The notes under the pieces are model-generated. The model was not told where the DNA came from. It saw only the letters and a program-made list of their open reading frames with translations, and searched no databases. A stretch of DNA of 64,000 nt from Flavobacterium lacus (GTDB lineage Bacteria > Bacteroidota > Bacteroidia > Flavobacteriales > Flavobacteriaceae), in the NCBI RefSeq assembly GCF_003268815.1, contig NZ_QLSV01000002.1:124001-188000 (forward strand), in the 5' to 3' direction. A program made the translations under genes and the position numbers. Shown one piece after another: positions 26,088-34,700 of this stretch (its first letter is position 1; each line of letters opens with the position of its first letter).

Positions 26088-27404
26088 TTACTTTTTTGTA
26101 CCGTCTAAATAAATTGTTTGATTAGGAGCAAAATCCTTTTTATTCAAAAATGCTTTGACAAATCCTTTTTCAGTATACAAACTAACTTGATATTCTTGCG
26201 GAAATCGTTTGCTTCGTGCATTTTTATGAACAAAACTTTCGGTTACAAAAACAAAATCATTTGAACTAAGTGAATTTAATTTTTCGTTTTCGATGACAAC
26301 TCCATCAATCCAAACTGCGCAATTTGTCTTGTTTTTAAATTTATCGAACTGAATTTCAGAAACTTTCATTCTTCGTGCTTCAGGAGGTGGTGGTGGAATT
26401 CGTTTTTTATTTTCTTCATCCAAATCAGCATACTTCACTTCTCGTTGGTTTCCTTTTTTATCTTTAAAAACTACAATGGTGTTGTCGTAATAACTACTTG
26501 ATTGAGCAGTATTTTTAATTGATTTTTTGGAAGTTGTTGTTGCTTTTTCTTGCGCGTTTACTTTTAAACTTAAGAATAAAAACAAGCTAGCCATTATGGC
26601 TAAAGAAAAGGTTTTTTTGATAAAATTCATTCTTTTTGATGTGCTTTTTGTCATCATAATTAATCGTTTTTTGGTTACTAAATAGTTTAAATTACTGGCC
26701 AAGTAAATCGGTTTATTTCCGTTTGTATTGAGTAAGAGAGCTTGGTAAAACGGAACATTGTTATATTTTTTTACAATATTTTCATCGGCTAAAAATTCGT
26801 GGTTTAATTGAATTGCTTTTTTATAAGCATAAAAAAGCGGATTAAACCAAAAAATTGTTTTTAACATTTCGATGAAAAGTATGTCTAAAGTGTGTTTTTG
26901 ATGAATGTGAACGAGTTCGTGCGAAAACAGTTCTTCTTGAATTTGATTGTTTTGAAAATCGTGTTTGTTTACAAAAATAAAATTGAGAAAAGTGTACGGA
27001 ATAGTTACTTCTTCCACCAAAATAACTTTTGTGTTTTTGAAATAAATAAACGGATTTGCTTTTGCTTTTTTTAATAGATTCAGTACGTTTTTTGTAAACC
27101 GAATAAAAAATGTTAGTGTAACTAAACCATAACAAGCAAAAAACAAAACTGTCCAATTGAATTGAAAAAAGGAACTTTCCTTTTGTTTAATTACGATTGG
27201 TTCAGAAATGAATGTTTGAAAATTTTGTAGTGGAATTTCGTTTGCTGTTTGAATAGTAATAAATGGAATTACAAGCGAAAACACCAATGTTGTCAGAAGA
27301 TAAAACCGATTGAATAAATGCATCTTTTCGTTTTCTAAAAATAATTTATAGAAAATGAAAAACACGCTTAAACTGAAAGATGATTTAATAATAAAGTCTA
27401 TCAT
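26088..27404 (-). CDS. M56 (BlaR1-like) membrane metalloprotease, second copy
   Basis: A 438-residue protein. N-terminal helices and a loop precede the zinc motif HELVH (His162, Glu163, His166) in SHELVHIHQKH; a later LNHEFLADENI helix supplies the third ligand region. A hydrophobic helix near residues 265-285 (KTFSLAIMASLFLFLSL) leads to a C-terminal periplasmic domain of about 150 residues that is not a TonB or penicillin-binding domain and that I do not recognise. Its start overlaps the stop of the upstream BlaI gene by 4 bases. As with the first M56 protein, the inducing signal is unknown. Confidence 0.9.
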   Translation of the reverse strand: MIDFIIKSSFSLSVFFIFYKLFLENEKMHLFNRFYLLTTLVFSLVIPFITIQTANEIPLQNFQTFISEPIVIKQKESSFFQFNWTVLFFACYGLVTLTFFIRFTKNVLNLLKKAKANPFIYFKNTKVILVEEVTIPYTFLNFIFVNKHDFQNNQIQEELFSHELVHIHQKHTLDILFIEMLKTIFWFNPLFYAYKKAIQLNHEFLADENIVKKYNNVPFYQALLLNTNGNKPIYLASNLNYLVTKKRLIMMTKSTSKRMNFIKKTFSLAIMASLFLFLSLKVNAQEKATTTSKKSIKNTAQSSSYYDNTIVVFKDKKGNQREVKYADLDEENKKRIPPPPPEARRMKVSEIQFDKFKNKTNCAVWIDGVVIENEKLNSLSSNDFVFVTESFVHKNARSKRFPQEYQVSLYTEKGFVKAFLNKKDFAPNQTIYLDGTKK

Positions 27405-27772
27405 TTTTTCTTTTTTTGAAGTTCTACATCAATTATTTTTTTGAGTTCTTCCAGTTCTTTTTCAGTTAGATTCGTTTCTTTTGTAAAGAAAGAGGCAAAC
27501 TGCGAAGCGGAATCATTAAAGAAATTTTTGATTAATCCGTTGACGTGTTTTGAAAAATAATCTGATTTTTTAACTAACGGATAATACTGTCGTGAATTAC
27601 CAAATTCTTGATAGGCAACAAACTTTTTGTCTATCATTCTTTTTAATAAAGTAGCAATTGTAGTCGTGGCTGGTTTTGGTTCAGGATAAACTTCTAGCAA
27701 TTCTTTCATAAAAGCTTTCTCGAGTTTCCACAAATGTTCCATTAATTGTTCTTCTGTATTGGATAAATTCAT
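27401..27772 (-). CDS. BlaI/MecI/CopY-family repressor, second copy
   Basis: The start is set at the ATG at 27772 (MNLSNTEEQLMEHLWKLEKA); a longer frame reaching 27907 runs into a repeated RNA element and lacks family similarity there. The 123-residue product has the winged helix (EPKPATTTIATLLKRMIDKKFV) and C-terminal dimerisation helices of the family. A CTACA-N2-TGTAG operator of the classic BlaI/MecI type overlaps its promoter. It pairs with the overlapping M56 gene. Its operator differs from that of the BlaI at 14545, so the two systems are probably insulated. Confidence 0.92.
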   Translation of the reverse strand: MNLSNTEEQLMEHLWKLEKAFMKELLEVYPEPKPATTTIATLLKRMIDKKFVAYQEFGNSRQYYPLVKKSDYFSKHVNGLIKNFFNDSASQFASFFTKETNLTEKELEELKKIIDVELQKKKK

Positions 27773-27794
27773 CTCTACGTTTTTAGAATTAACT

Positions 27795-27806
27795 CTACAA
27801 ATGTAG
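27795..27806 (-). promoter_or_regulatory. BlaI operator overlapping the -7 box of the second system
   Basis: On the minus strand CTACATTTGTAG contains the MecI/BlaI core TACA-N2-TGTA and also the -7 box TACATTTG (complement of 27798-27805). A repressor bound here would block the promoter directly. Confidence 0.75.
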
Positions 27807-27876
27807 AATATAAATTTTACTGTGCAAATTTTTTGGGAAATAATTAAAATTGAAACAGTTTGATAGCACAAATTGC

Positions 27877-28018
27877 ACCCGGGATGGTAGCGAAAAGCCC
27901 GGAACAAAAAAATGCCAATTTTCTCAAGCCAAAAAAGCGACCAACGGAAGCTCTTTTTGGGTTGTAAAAAATGGCATTTTTTGTGAGGACTTGCAGCGAA
28001 CAGCCCGAATTGGGGCCA
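27877..28018 (+). ncRNA. Candidate structured RNA repeat, copy 2
   Basis: The same loop AGCGACCAACGGAAGCTC occurs at 27936-27953, closed here by CCAAAAA/TTTTTGG (27929-27935 with 27954-27960). The outer helix pairs 27904-27917 with 27972-27984 (ATGCCA/TGGCAT). CCGGG (27879-27883) can pair with the following CCCGG (about 27898-27902), and GCGAAAAGCCCG / GCGAACAGCCCG words end each half. It lies between the second BlaI gene and the M20 peptidase gene, in a 374-base gap that also holds the terminator and palindrome below. Confidence 0.55.
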
Positions 28019-28022
28019 TAAA

Positions 28023-28058
28023 AAATCCGCTTACTCAAGATGATGAATAAGCGGTTTT
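28023..28058 (-). terminator. Terminator downstream of the M20 dipeptidase
   Basis: AAAATCCGCTTA and TAAGCGGTTTT form a stem; read on the minus strand it is followed by a T run, so it most likely ends the dipeptidase transcript. Confidence 0.65.
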
Positions 28059-28063
28059 AATGT

Positions 28064-28118
28064 TTTGCGTCTTTGCGACTTAGCGTGAAATAATCTCGCG
28101 AAGTCGCAAAGACGCAAA
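28064..28118. repeat. Long perfect inverted repeat (18-bp arms)
   Basis: TTTGCGTCTTTGCGACTT (28064-28081) is exactly inverted at 28101-28118, with a 19-nt loop. A diverged relative with the same words (TGCGTCTTTGCGA, AAGTCGCAAA) lies at 43506-43560. This looks like a dispersed flavobacterial palindrome. Confidence 0.7.
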
Positions 28119-28146
28119 TATCTATTTTGTTAAAAAAAAAGTGATG

Positions 28147-29535
28147 TTACTTACTCAACTCCACGAAATATTTGTAAAACAACGGAATGGTTTCGATTCC
28201 TTTAAGGTAATTAAAAATTCCGAAATGTTCGTTGGGTGAATGAATGGCATCGCTGTCGAGACCAAATCCCATTAATATTGTTTTGGATTTTAGTTCTTTT
28301 TCGAAAAGAGCGACAATTGGAATGCTTCCGCCGGAACGAACTGGAATGGCAGGCACTCCAAAGGTTTCGGTGTAGGCTTTGTTGGCCGCTTGATAGCCGA
28401 TGCTGTCGATTGGCGTTACGTAACCTTGACCACCGTGGTGTGGCGTCACTTTTACTTTTACCGATTTAGGTGCGATGCTTTCGAAGTGGTTTTTGAACAA
28501 TTCGGTGATTTCTTGCCAATCTTGGTTAGGCACCAATCGCATTGAAATTTTGGCAAACGCTTTGCTGGCAATGACGGTTTTGGCACCTTCGCCAGTGTAG
28601 CCGCCCCAGATTCCGTTGACGTCTAACGTGGGTCGGATGGAGTTGCGTTCGTTTGTGGTGTATCCTGCTTCGCCGTGAACGTCGTTGATATCGATTGATT
28701 TTTTATAGTTTTCTAAAGAAAACGGTGCTTTGGCCATTTCGGCTCTTTCCTCCAACGATAATTCTTCTACTCTGTCGTAAAAACCGGGAATGGTAATGTG
28801 GTTGTTTTCATCGTGCAACGAAGCAATCATCTTGGTCAAAACATTGATTGGATTGGCAACCGCACCGCCGTAAAGTCCAGAATGTAAATCGCGATTGGGT
28901 CCAGTTACTTCTACCTCAACATAACTTAAACCGCGTAAACCTGTGGTAATTGAAGGTTGCTGGTTGGAAATCATTCCGGTATCGGAAATTAAAATTACGT
29001 CGTTGGCTAATTTTTCTTGGTTGCGTTCAACGAACCAGCTTAGACTTTTTGAGCCGACTTCCTCCTCACCTTCAATCATAAATTTGACGTTGCAAGGCAA
29101 GCAATTGTTGGCAATCATGTATTCAAACGCTTTCACGTGCATGTACATTTGACCCTTGTCGTCGCATGAACCGCGGGCGAAAATAGCACCTTCCGGGTGA
29201 ATTTCGGTAGTTTTAACTACCGGTTCAAACGGTGGAGATGTCCATAAATCCAATGGATCCGGTGGTTGCACATCGTAATGGCCGTACACCAAAACGGTTG
29301 GTAAATTCTTGTCTATGATTTTTTCTCCGTAAACGATTGGATATCCGGGTGTTTCACAAAGTTCTACGAAATCGCAACCGGCTTTTTCGAGGCTGGCTTT
29401 AACGGCTTCAGCTGTATTGATAACATCTTGTGAATAAGCGGAATCAGCACTTACAGAAGGTATTTTTAGTAATTCGATGAGTTCGTCGATGAATCGTCCT
29501 TTGTTTTGTTGAACGTAATTTTTTATGTTATTCAT
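28147..29535 (-). CDS. M20-family dipeptidase
   Basis: A 462-residue cytosolic zinc peptidase of the M20/M25/M40 family, close to CNDP-like dipeptidases. VLVYGHYDVQPPDPLDLWTSPPF carries the first metal-ligand His and the catalytic Asp; FMIEGEEEVGSKSL contains the catalytic Glu pair; ISDTGM and the late SPNEHFGIFNY His complete the site. A lid/dimerisation domain lies between residues about 205 and 360. It probably releases amino acids from dipeptides. It is monocistronic with its own terminator and has no signal peptide. Confidence 0.92.
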   Translation of the reverse strand: MNNIKNYVQQNKGRFIDELIELLKIPSVSADSAYSQDVINTAEAVKASLEKAGCDFVELCETPGYPIVYGEKIIDKNLPTVLVYGHYDVQPPDPLDLWTSPPFEPVVKTTEIHPEGAIFARGSCDDKGQMYMHVKAFEYMIANNCLPCNVKFMIEGEEEVGSKSLSWFVERNQEKLANDVILISDTGMISNQQPSITTGLRGLSYVEVEVTGPNRDLHSGLYGGAVANPINVLTKMIASLHDENNHITIPGFYDRVEELSLEERAEMAKAPFSLENYKKSIDINDVHGEAGYTTNERNSIRPTLDVNGIWGGYTGEGAKTVIASKAFAKISMRLVPNQDWQEITELFKNHFESIAPKSVKVKVTPHHGGQGYVTPIDSIGYQAANKAYTETFGVPAIPVRSGGSIPIVALFEKELKSKTILMGFGLDSDAIHSPNEHFGIFNYLKGIETIPLFYKYFVELSK

Positions 29536-29627
29536 AGTAAAAAGTAAAAAATGATAAAGTTCAAAATTACAAAAAATAAAGGGCTAAAAAAATTCATCAA
29601 TCGTAATTTAAAGTTCAAAATAATTTC

Positions 29628-29635
29628 TATATTTG
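29628..29635 (+). promoter_or_regulatory. -7 box of tRNA-Leu
   Basis: TATATTTG, 37 bases before the mature tRNA 5' end. Confidence 0.65.
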
Positions 29636-29672
29636 CACCCACTTATTGAAACAGCTACTGTTTTATTCTCCC

Positions 29673-29754
29673 GCGGGTATGGTGAAATTGGTAGACACGC
29701 CAGACTTAGGATCTGGTGCCGCAAGGTGTGAAGGTTCGAGTCCTTTTACCCGCA
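29673..29754 (+). tRNA. tRNA-Leu (anticodon UAG)
   Basis: An 82-nt class II tRNA. The acceptor stem GCGGGTA pairs perfectly with TACCCGC, with discriminator A. The anticodon stem CCAGA/TCTGG encloses CTTAGGA, giving anticodon TAG. The variable arm TGCCGCAAGGTG is long, as in Leu tRNAs, and the T arm has GGTTCGAGTCC. CCA is not encoded. Confidence 0.97.
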
Positions 29755-29762
29755 CTTAAATT

Positions 29763-29803
29763 CGCTTAAAGTTATTGAAAATCAATACTTTAAGCGTTTT
29801 TGT
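29763..29803 (+). terminator. Terminator of tRNA-Leu
   Basis: CGCTTAAAGTTATTG (from 29763) pairs with CAATACTTTAAGCG (to 29796) with one bulge, followed by TTTTTG and more T. Confidence 0.85.
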
Positions 29804-29928
29804 TTTTTATCATTCCCCTAATGCTCCCCGACTTATCTTAAGATTTTAATAAACCAAGGTAAACTTTAAAACAGAAAGTAAAACGGAATAACTCTTACAA
29901 TAGCAAATGGTTTTCCGTTTTAGCCGTT

Positions 29929-30027
29929 TTAAGTTATTGCGTAGAGTGAGGTTGTTTCGTTCAATTTACAAATAGGACAAATTCCAGTATCACTAACTTT
30001 GAAACACGTGGTGTCACTTTTCTTCAT
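29929..30027 (-). CDS. Micro-ORF, 32 aa, with CPIC zinc-knuckle-like motif
   Basis: An ATG at 30027 opens 32 codons, MKKSDTTCFKVSDTGICPIC and then KLNETTSLYAIT, ending at TAA 29929-29931. It has three cysteines including a CPIC pair. It is preceded on the minus strand by a -7 box (TACATTTG) and a palindromic operator. It is too short to assign. It may be a real small regulator, or the N-terminal stub of a lost element gene next to tRNA-Leu. The rest of the 434-base gap from 29755 to 30188 holds the tRNA terminator, two copies of the word GTATCACTAACTTTG (about 29987 and 30143), and a REP-like word at 30170-30187. Confidence 0.4.
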   Translation of the reverse strand: MKKSDTTCFKVSDTGICPICKLNETTSLYAIT

Positions 30028-30049
30028 TACATTCGTTTTAAGCTACCTT

Positions 30050-30084
30050 CAAATGTAAAAAAATACGAACAGTATAGTTCGTCT
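30050..30084 (-). promoter_or_regulatory. Promoter and palindromic operator of the micro-ORF
   Basis: ACGAACAGTATAGTTCGT (30067-30084) has perfect 6-bp arms. The -7 box TACATTTG is the complement of 30050-30057, so the operator covers the -33 region of a minus-strand promoter. Confidence 0.5.
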
Positions 30085-30169
30085 TTTTGTTTTAATTTTT
30101 ATTTAAATATTGATTTACAAATGTTTAAATTGTTGATTTCGTTGTATCACTAACTTTGGAACATTACCC

Positions 30170-30187
30170 AAACGGTTGCGGGGGGAT
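30170..30187 (+). repeat. Partial REP-like word
   Basis: CGGTTGCGGGGGGAT matches the tail of the REP element at 31446-31480 (CGGTAGCGGGGGGAT) at 14 of 15 positions but lacks the hairpin. It ends just before the stop of the minus-strand hypothetical gene. Confidence 0.4.
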
Positions 30188-30188
30188 A

Positions 30189-30674
30189 TTAATAGATAAA
30201 ATATGCTTTACAAAATTCATCTACGTCGAAAGAATTTTCTTTGAATTTTACAAGCATTAAAATACCTCCCTCTTTTCCAATAAAACTTGCAATAAATATA
30301 ATATTTTTAGAATCTTCAAAAAGAATATCTATATATAACTTAACTAATTTATCACCGTAAATTAATTTATTAAAAAAATTATTCCTTTTATGAAGGTTAC
30401 TGTAATTACTTGGAATAATAATTTTTGAGATACCTGAGCTTTCTTGCTTTAAATCATCAAAATTGCTACTACAATCAAAAAAATAAAATGGATCTTTTGA
30501 ATTATTCAGCCTAGTATAATCATTACCCAAAATGAATTTTGCCTTTGGACTTTCTTTTATTAAACTATCTAAGACTACTTCTATTCCCTTTTTATAATAG
30601 ATACTTTCATTTTGCCCAAAACTTTTCAAGTAAAAAATCAAAGTTAATGTCAAAAAAATATACTGTTTTTTCAT
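30189..30674 (-). CDS. Hypothetical exported protein, 161 aa
   Basis: The product begins MKKQYIFLTLTLIFYLKSFGQ, a clear Sec signal peptide. The mature part (about 140 residues) has alternating beta strands and charged loops (for example KLVKLYIDILFEDSKNIIFIASFI) with no motif I recognise. It lies 12 bases downstream of a 29-codon frame that looks like the end of a larger protein. That order resembles a toxin-terminal remnant followed by its immunity gene, but this is a guess. It sits in the accessory region beside REP and RAYT remnants. Confidence 0.6.
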   Translation of the reverse strand: MKKQYIFLTLTLIFYLKSFGQNESIYYKKGIEVVLDSLIKESPKAKFILGNDYTRLNNSKDPFYFFDCSSNFDDLKQESSGISKIIIPSNYSNLHKRNNFFNKLIYGDKLVKLYIDILFEDSKNIIFIASFIGKEGGILMLVKFKENSFDVDEFCKAYFIY

Positions 30675-30686
30675 CTCATATTAATA

Positions 30687-30776
30687 TTAATTCCCGCTTT
30701 TTTGTTCTCCTTTCTCTTGTTTCACTCTTTTTTCCACCGCACGCTGCATTTGACGATCAAATTTCGCTCTTGTCAT
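30687..30776 (-). pseudogene. Possible C-terminal remnant of a larger protein (29 codons from its Met)
   Basis: On the minus strand the frame MTRAKFDRQMQRAVEKRVKQ plus EKGEQKSGN ends at TAA 30687-30689. The same frame stays open upstream through the REP hairpin (IRAAAGGFVAGTV before the Met). The glycine/alanine stretch followed by a charged tail, with a small exported protein immediately downstream, is reminiscent of the end of a polymorphic toxin or secreted effector cut off by the RAYT/REP insertion. It may equally be chance. Confidence 0.3.
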
Positions 30777-30793
30777 GACGGTACCAGCGACAA

Positions 30794-30829
30794 ATCCCCC
30801 CGCTGCCGCACGAATCCCTTCGTGTGGCT
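30794..30829 (-). repeat. REP hairpin, left copy
   Basis: ATCCCCCCGCTGCCGCACGA and following bases form an imperfect foldback (CCGCACGAA/TTCGTGTGG, one G-T). It is an inverted near-identical copy of 31446-31480. It abuts the stop of the decayed RAYT gene. Confidence 0.8.
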
Positions 30830-31397
30830 TTACAATTTAAAATACTGAAAAACACAAATACCATCTAGTAAACCCTTTTCACCGGCATAATCTGATGCAC
30901 TGCTATATTTGTAATCTTCAGGTCTAAAAAACAATTCCTTCTTCAACAGGATTGTTATGTATATAATCAATCTTTTGTTGAATTACTTCATTACTCCACA
31001 ATTCAATTGACTTATTATCATGTCTCCAAAACTGATAATTTGTTATATTTGAGGTTTTTTCTGCTTCTTTTTTAAAATAATCTAATAAAAACTCTTTTCT
31101 ACTTTCTTTTGAATTTTCTTGAATAGCATTAATAACGCTTCGACTCGTAAATCTTTTAAAATCTCCCAATAAAAATTCCGGTTTTTAATTAGTACTACTT
31201 CTAAAAATTAAATGAATATGATTGGTCATGATACACCAAGCATGAATTTCCATTCCTTTGTTTTTTTGACAAAATTTCAAACTTTCTAAAACCAAATCTT
31301 TGTATTCATTTCTAGTAAAAACATCAAGCCAACCCACTACGGCAAAACTTACAAAATAAAGTCCTTCTGGATTATGAAATTTATAGTTCCTGCTTAT
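30830..31397 (-). pseudogene. Decayed REP-associated tyrosine transposase (RAYT, Y1_Tnp family)
   Basis: Reading the minus strand gives the family profile in pieces: SRNYKFHNPEGLYFVSFAVV, then MEIHAWCIMTNHIHLIF with the HxH (HUH) motif, then LLGDFKRFTSRSVINAIQE, then NYQFWRHDN and IDYIHNNPVEEG. Three lesions are visible: the expected start codon before SRNYKF reads ATA (31395-31397), an in-frame TAA interrupts at 31185-31187, and a frameshift in a T run near 30922 separates the last 30 residues (RPEDYKYSSASDYAG). The gene is bracketed by inverted REP hairpins, its normal target. It should be inactive. Confidence 0.85.
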
Positions 31398-31445
31398 ACT
31401 TTTGATTTACTTCAAATGTAGTAAAAACTTTTTTTATTTGCTAGA

Positions 31446-31480
31446 ACCACACGAAGGGATTCGTGCGGTAGCGGGGGGAT
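31446..31480 (+). repeat. REP hairpin, right copy
   Basis: CCACACGAAGGGATTCGTGC and then GGTAGCGGGGGGAT: a foldback followed by a GTAG word, typical of REP elements recognised by RAYTs. It matches the left copy in inverted orientation at all but one or two positions. Confidence 0.8.
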
Positions 31481-31532
31481 ACATTAAGTTATTATAAAAG
31501 CATTTTAAGGCTTTTTAAAACCATAAAAATAG

Positions 31533-31562
31533 AAGAGACGACCTATTGGCCGTCTCTTTTTA
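31533..31562 (+). terminator. Orphan terminator hairpin
   Basis: AAGAGACGACC-TATT-GGCCGTCTCTT with one A-C mismatch, followed by T residues on the plus strand. No plus-strand gene precedes it after the REP element, so it may be left from a lost gene. The remaining 235 bases up to 31797 are very AT-rich and show no confident feature. Confidence 0.6.
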
Positions 31563-31797
31563 ATCAAAAATCTTAATTTAATCCTGTTTTTCAAATGGTT
31601 ACATTGTAATTTTATCAAAACACCTAATCTGATGCATTACCCTTTTTTTATGGATTTTTATTGCTTACAAAATTTATTTATCAAACTATTACGTTTGCGT
31701 TTTGATTTTTATAAAATTTTATTCTTAAAATATTCGGATTTTAATAAAATTAACTAATTTAGAAAGTTATTTAGTTTATTTATTACCAACTTATTTT

Positions 31798-34700
31798 ATG
31801 AAACGAATTCTACTCCTTTGCTTATTTTTATTTTCTGCCAAATCAAGTTTACTTAACGCACAAAATTTTGGCACTTTTGCTTCGGCAGTTTGGTTAACGG
31901 ACTGCAACACGTCTAATTTTTTTAATACTACAGGAGAAGGAGCTAATCTAATTGGTCCGCCTCAGAATGTGTTTACCAATACGAACTTTGGTGTATTTAT
32001 TCAAAACTCCGGCACATTTATTTTGCGTGGCGGAGAAGTAAAAACATTTAAAAACAGCAATGGTAATGCTTGTAGTGTTCGTATGAATTACCGAATTTAC
32101 TTGGAATCAGGCACACCAGGCAGTTTCAATACCATTGATTTCCCTTTTTTTAACGATTGTAATTCGGCTACTAACGAATTTCCATCGGGTGGCCCTTGCG
32201 GTGAGGGTGATCAAAAATGGCAACGCGTCATTGCAGATGGTACTACTACACCATTCAGTCCGATTAACTTAACTTCTTTTTCACCAGGCAATTATGTATT
32301 AGAGGTGTTTTACGATGCAACGGGTGACTTCAATTCAAATTCTGAGTGTGATGATACGGTATTTGTCAATGATAGTGGAAATAATTTCAAAGCTTTTTTC
32401 TCCATTAGAGCTAATCCCATTTTTACTCCTTCCAACCCAACTACTTGTTCCGGAGCAGAGGGAAGTATTACTATTGGTAATTTAAATCCCAATTCCACTT
32501 ATTCTTTCAGCTATACTGATGATGGCTCAACAGTTGGGCCAAGTTTAATTTCTGCAGACACTAACGGTCTATTTGTGATTACGGGTTTAAATGCGGGAAA
32601 TTATAGCAATTACAACTTTGAAATCAACAACTGTTTAACAACGTTAAATAATAGCATAACGTTGAATGATCCCACAGTTAACCCACCAACATCCGGTGGA
32701 AACCAAACTGTTTGTGAAGATAGCCCAATTCAAACCTTAACTGCTGAAGCAACTAGTACTAATGGCTCTATTGTGGTATGGTTTGATGCCGAAACAGATG
32801 GAAATAGTGTTGTCAACCCTATTTTGGATGCAGTTGGCAGTGTAACCTATTATGCTGAAGCACAAAATGAAACTTTAAATTGTATTAGCTCCACTCGAAC
32901 TGCGGTTACGTTGACCATCAACCCCGCTCCTATTGCTCCGACAGGCGAAACCACACAAACTATCTGTAGCACTGCTGCTGTTGTGTTTACATTAAATAAT
33001 TTAGTTGTTAACGGAACTAGTATTCAATGGTATGCAGATGAAAATTTGACTTTACCATTAGACAATGATACACCTTTGGTAAACAACACAACCTATTATG
33101 CCACACAAACTGTAAATGGTTGCGAAAGCAATGAATATCTGGCTGTTTTGGTTATTTTAAACCAATTTGTTATCCCAACATTTGATTTTGAAAATGCCAT
33201 CACGATTTGTTCGGGTGATGAAGTACCGGTTTTACCTACACAGGATAACAACGGAATCAACGGATTTTGGAATCCTTCAATAATCGATAATACCATTGGA
33301 AATACCTATACTTTTACCTCAAATAATGCTGAATGTGCCGATAATTTTACATTAGTAGTAACCGTAAATTCATCAATTACGCCTATTTTCAATTTTGAAA
33401 ATGATATAACCATTTGTTCGGGAGAAGCCGTTCCCAACTTACCAACAACAGATAACAACGGGATAAGTGGAAATTGGACTCCGAACTCGATTGACAACAC
33501 GCAAAACGGAACATATACGTTTGAGCCAACTGCTGAATGTGCCGATAATTTTACATTAGTAATAACCGTAAATCCGTTAATTACGCCGGTTTTCAATTTT
33601 GAAAATGATATAACCATTTGTTCGGGAGAAGTCGTTCCCAACTTACCAACAACAGATAACAACGGGATAAGTGGAAATTGGACTCCGAACTCGATTGACA
33701 ACACGCAAAACGGAACATATACGTTTGAGCCAACTGCTGAATGTGCCGATAATTTTACATTAGTAATAACCGTAAATCCATTAATTACGCCGGTTTTCAA
33801 TTTTGAAAATAATATAGCCATTTGTTCGGGAGAAGTCGTTCCCAACTTACCAACAACAGATAACAACGGGATAAGCGGAAGTTGGACTCCGAACTTCATT
33901 AACAACACACAAGATGGAATTTATACGTTTGAACCAACGGATGAATGTGCAACTAGTATCACTTTAAACGTTGTGGTTACATCACCGGCTACCCCAACTT
34001 TTGATTTTGGAAATGCAATCGCCATTTGTACTAATGCCGCAGTTCCTGTTTTGCCTTTAACTGACAACAATGGAGTTGGAGGCGTGTGGGAACCCTCAAA
34101 TATTAATAATACAGACGGGAACACCTATACTTTCACGCCAAATGATGGACAATGTATCAATATTTTCATTTTAACTGTAACGGTAAACTCATTTCCTACG
34201 CCGGTTTTTGATTTTGGAAATACCATTACAATTTGTTCCGGAGATGATGTTCCGGTTTTACCAGCGGTTGACAACAACGGAATCAACGGTTTTTGGAACC
34301 CTTCAACTATTGATAATACAACTGGAAACACTTATACCTTTGTAGTAAATAATGCTGAATGTGCCTCTAATTTTACTTTAGTAGTTACAGTGAATCAACC
34401 CACAATTCCAACATTCTCATTGCCGGAGTCGGTTTGTTTCAATACTGAATCCTTTACTCTTCCAACAATTTCAGAAAACGGAATTGAAGGAAATTGGAAT
34501 CCATCCATCGTCAATTCAACACAAGAAACACTTTATACATTTACACCTTTGAACACAACTTGTACGTCAAATTTTTTAACTACAATTGCTATAATACCAG
34601 AATTTTCAATTGAAATTACTGATGTTTGCGAAAACAATCAATTCACCTTGGGCGTTCAGCTTAATGATGGTTCCAACGTGATTTTAACAGATTATACTTG

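Noticed and set aside
27850..28050. Open frame of 66 codons upstream of the second blaI
   Set aside because: It is a translation of the structured RNA repeat; the same loop appears at two other places in unrelated frames.
29755..31500. Complete genomic island integrated at tRNA-Leu
   Set aside because: No integrase gene and no direct repeat of the tRNA 3' end were found; only scattered remnants are visible.
33306..33908. 200-codon minus-strand open frame in the T9SS type B gene
   Set aside because: It mirrors the internal repeats of the plus-strand gene, which has signal peptide, repeats and sorting domain.
33175..34605. CRISPR-like regular repeats
   Set aside because: The repeats are about 204 bp, contiguous, in frame and without unique spacers; no cas genes are present.
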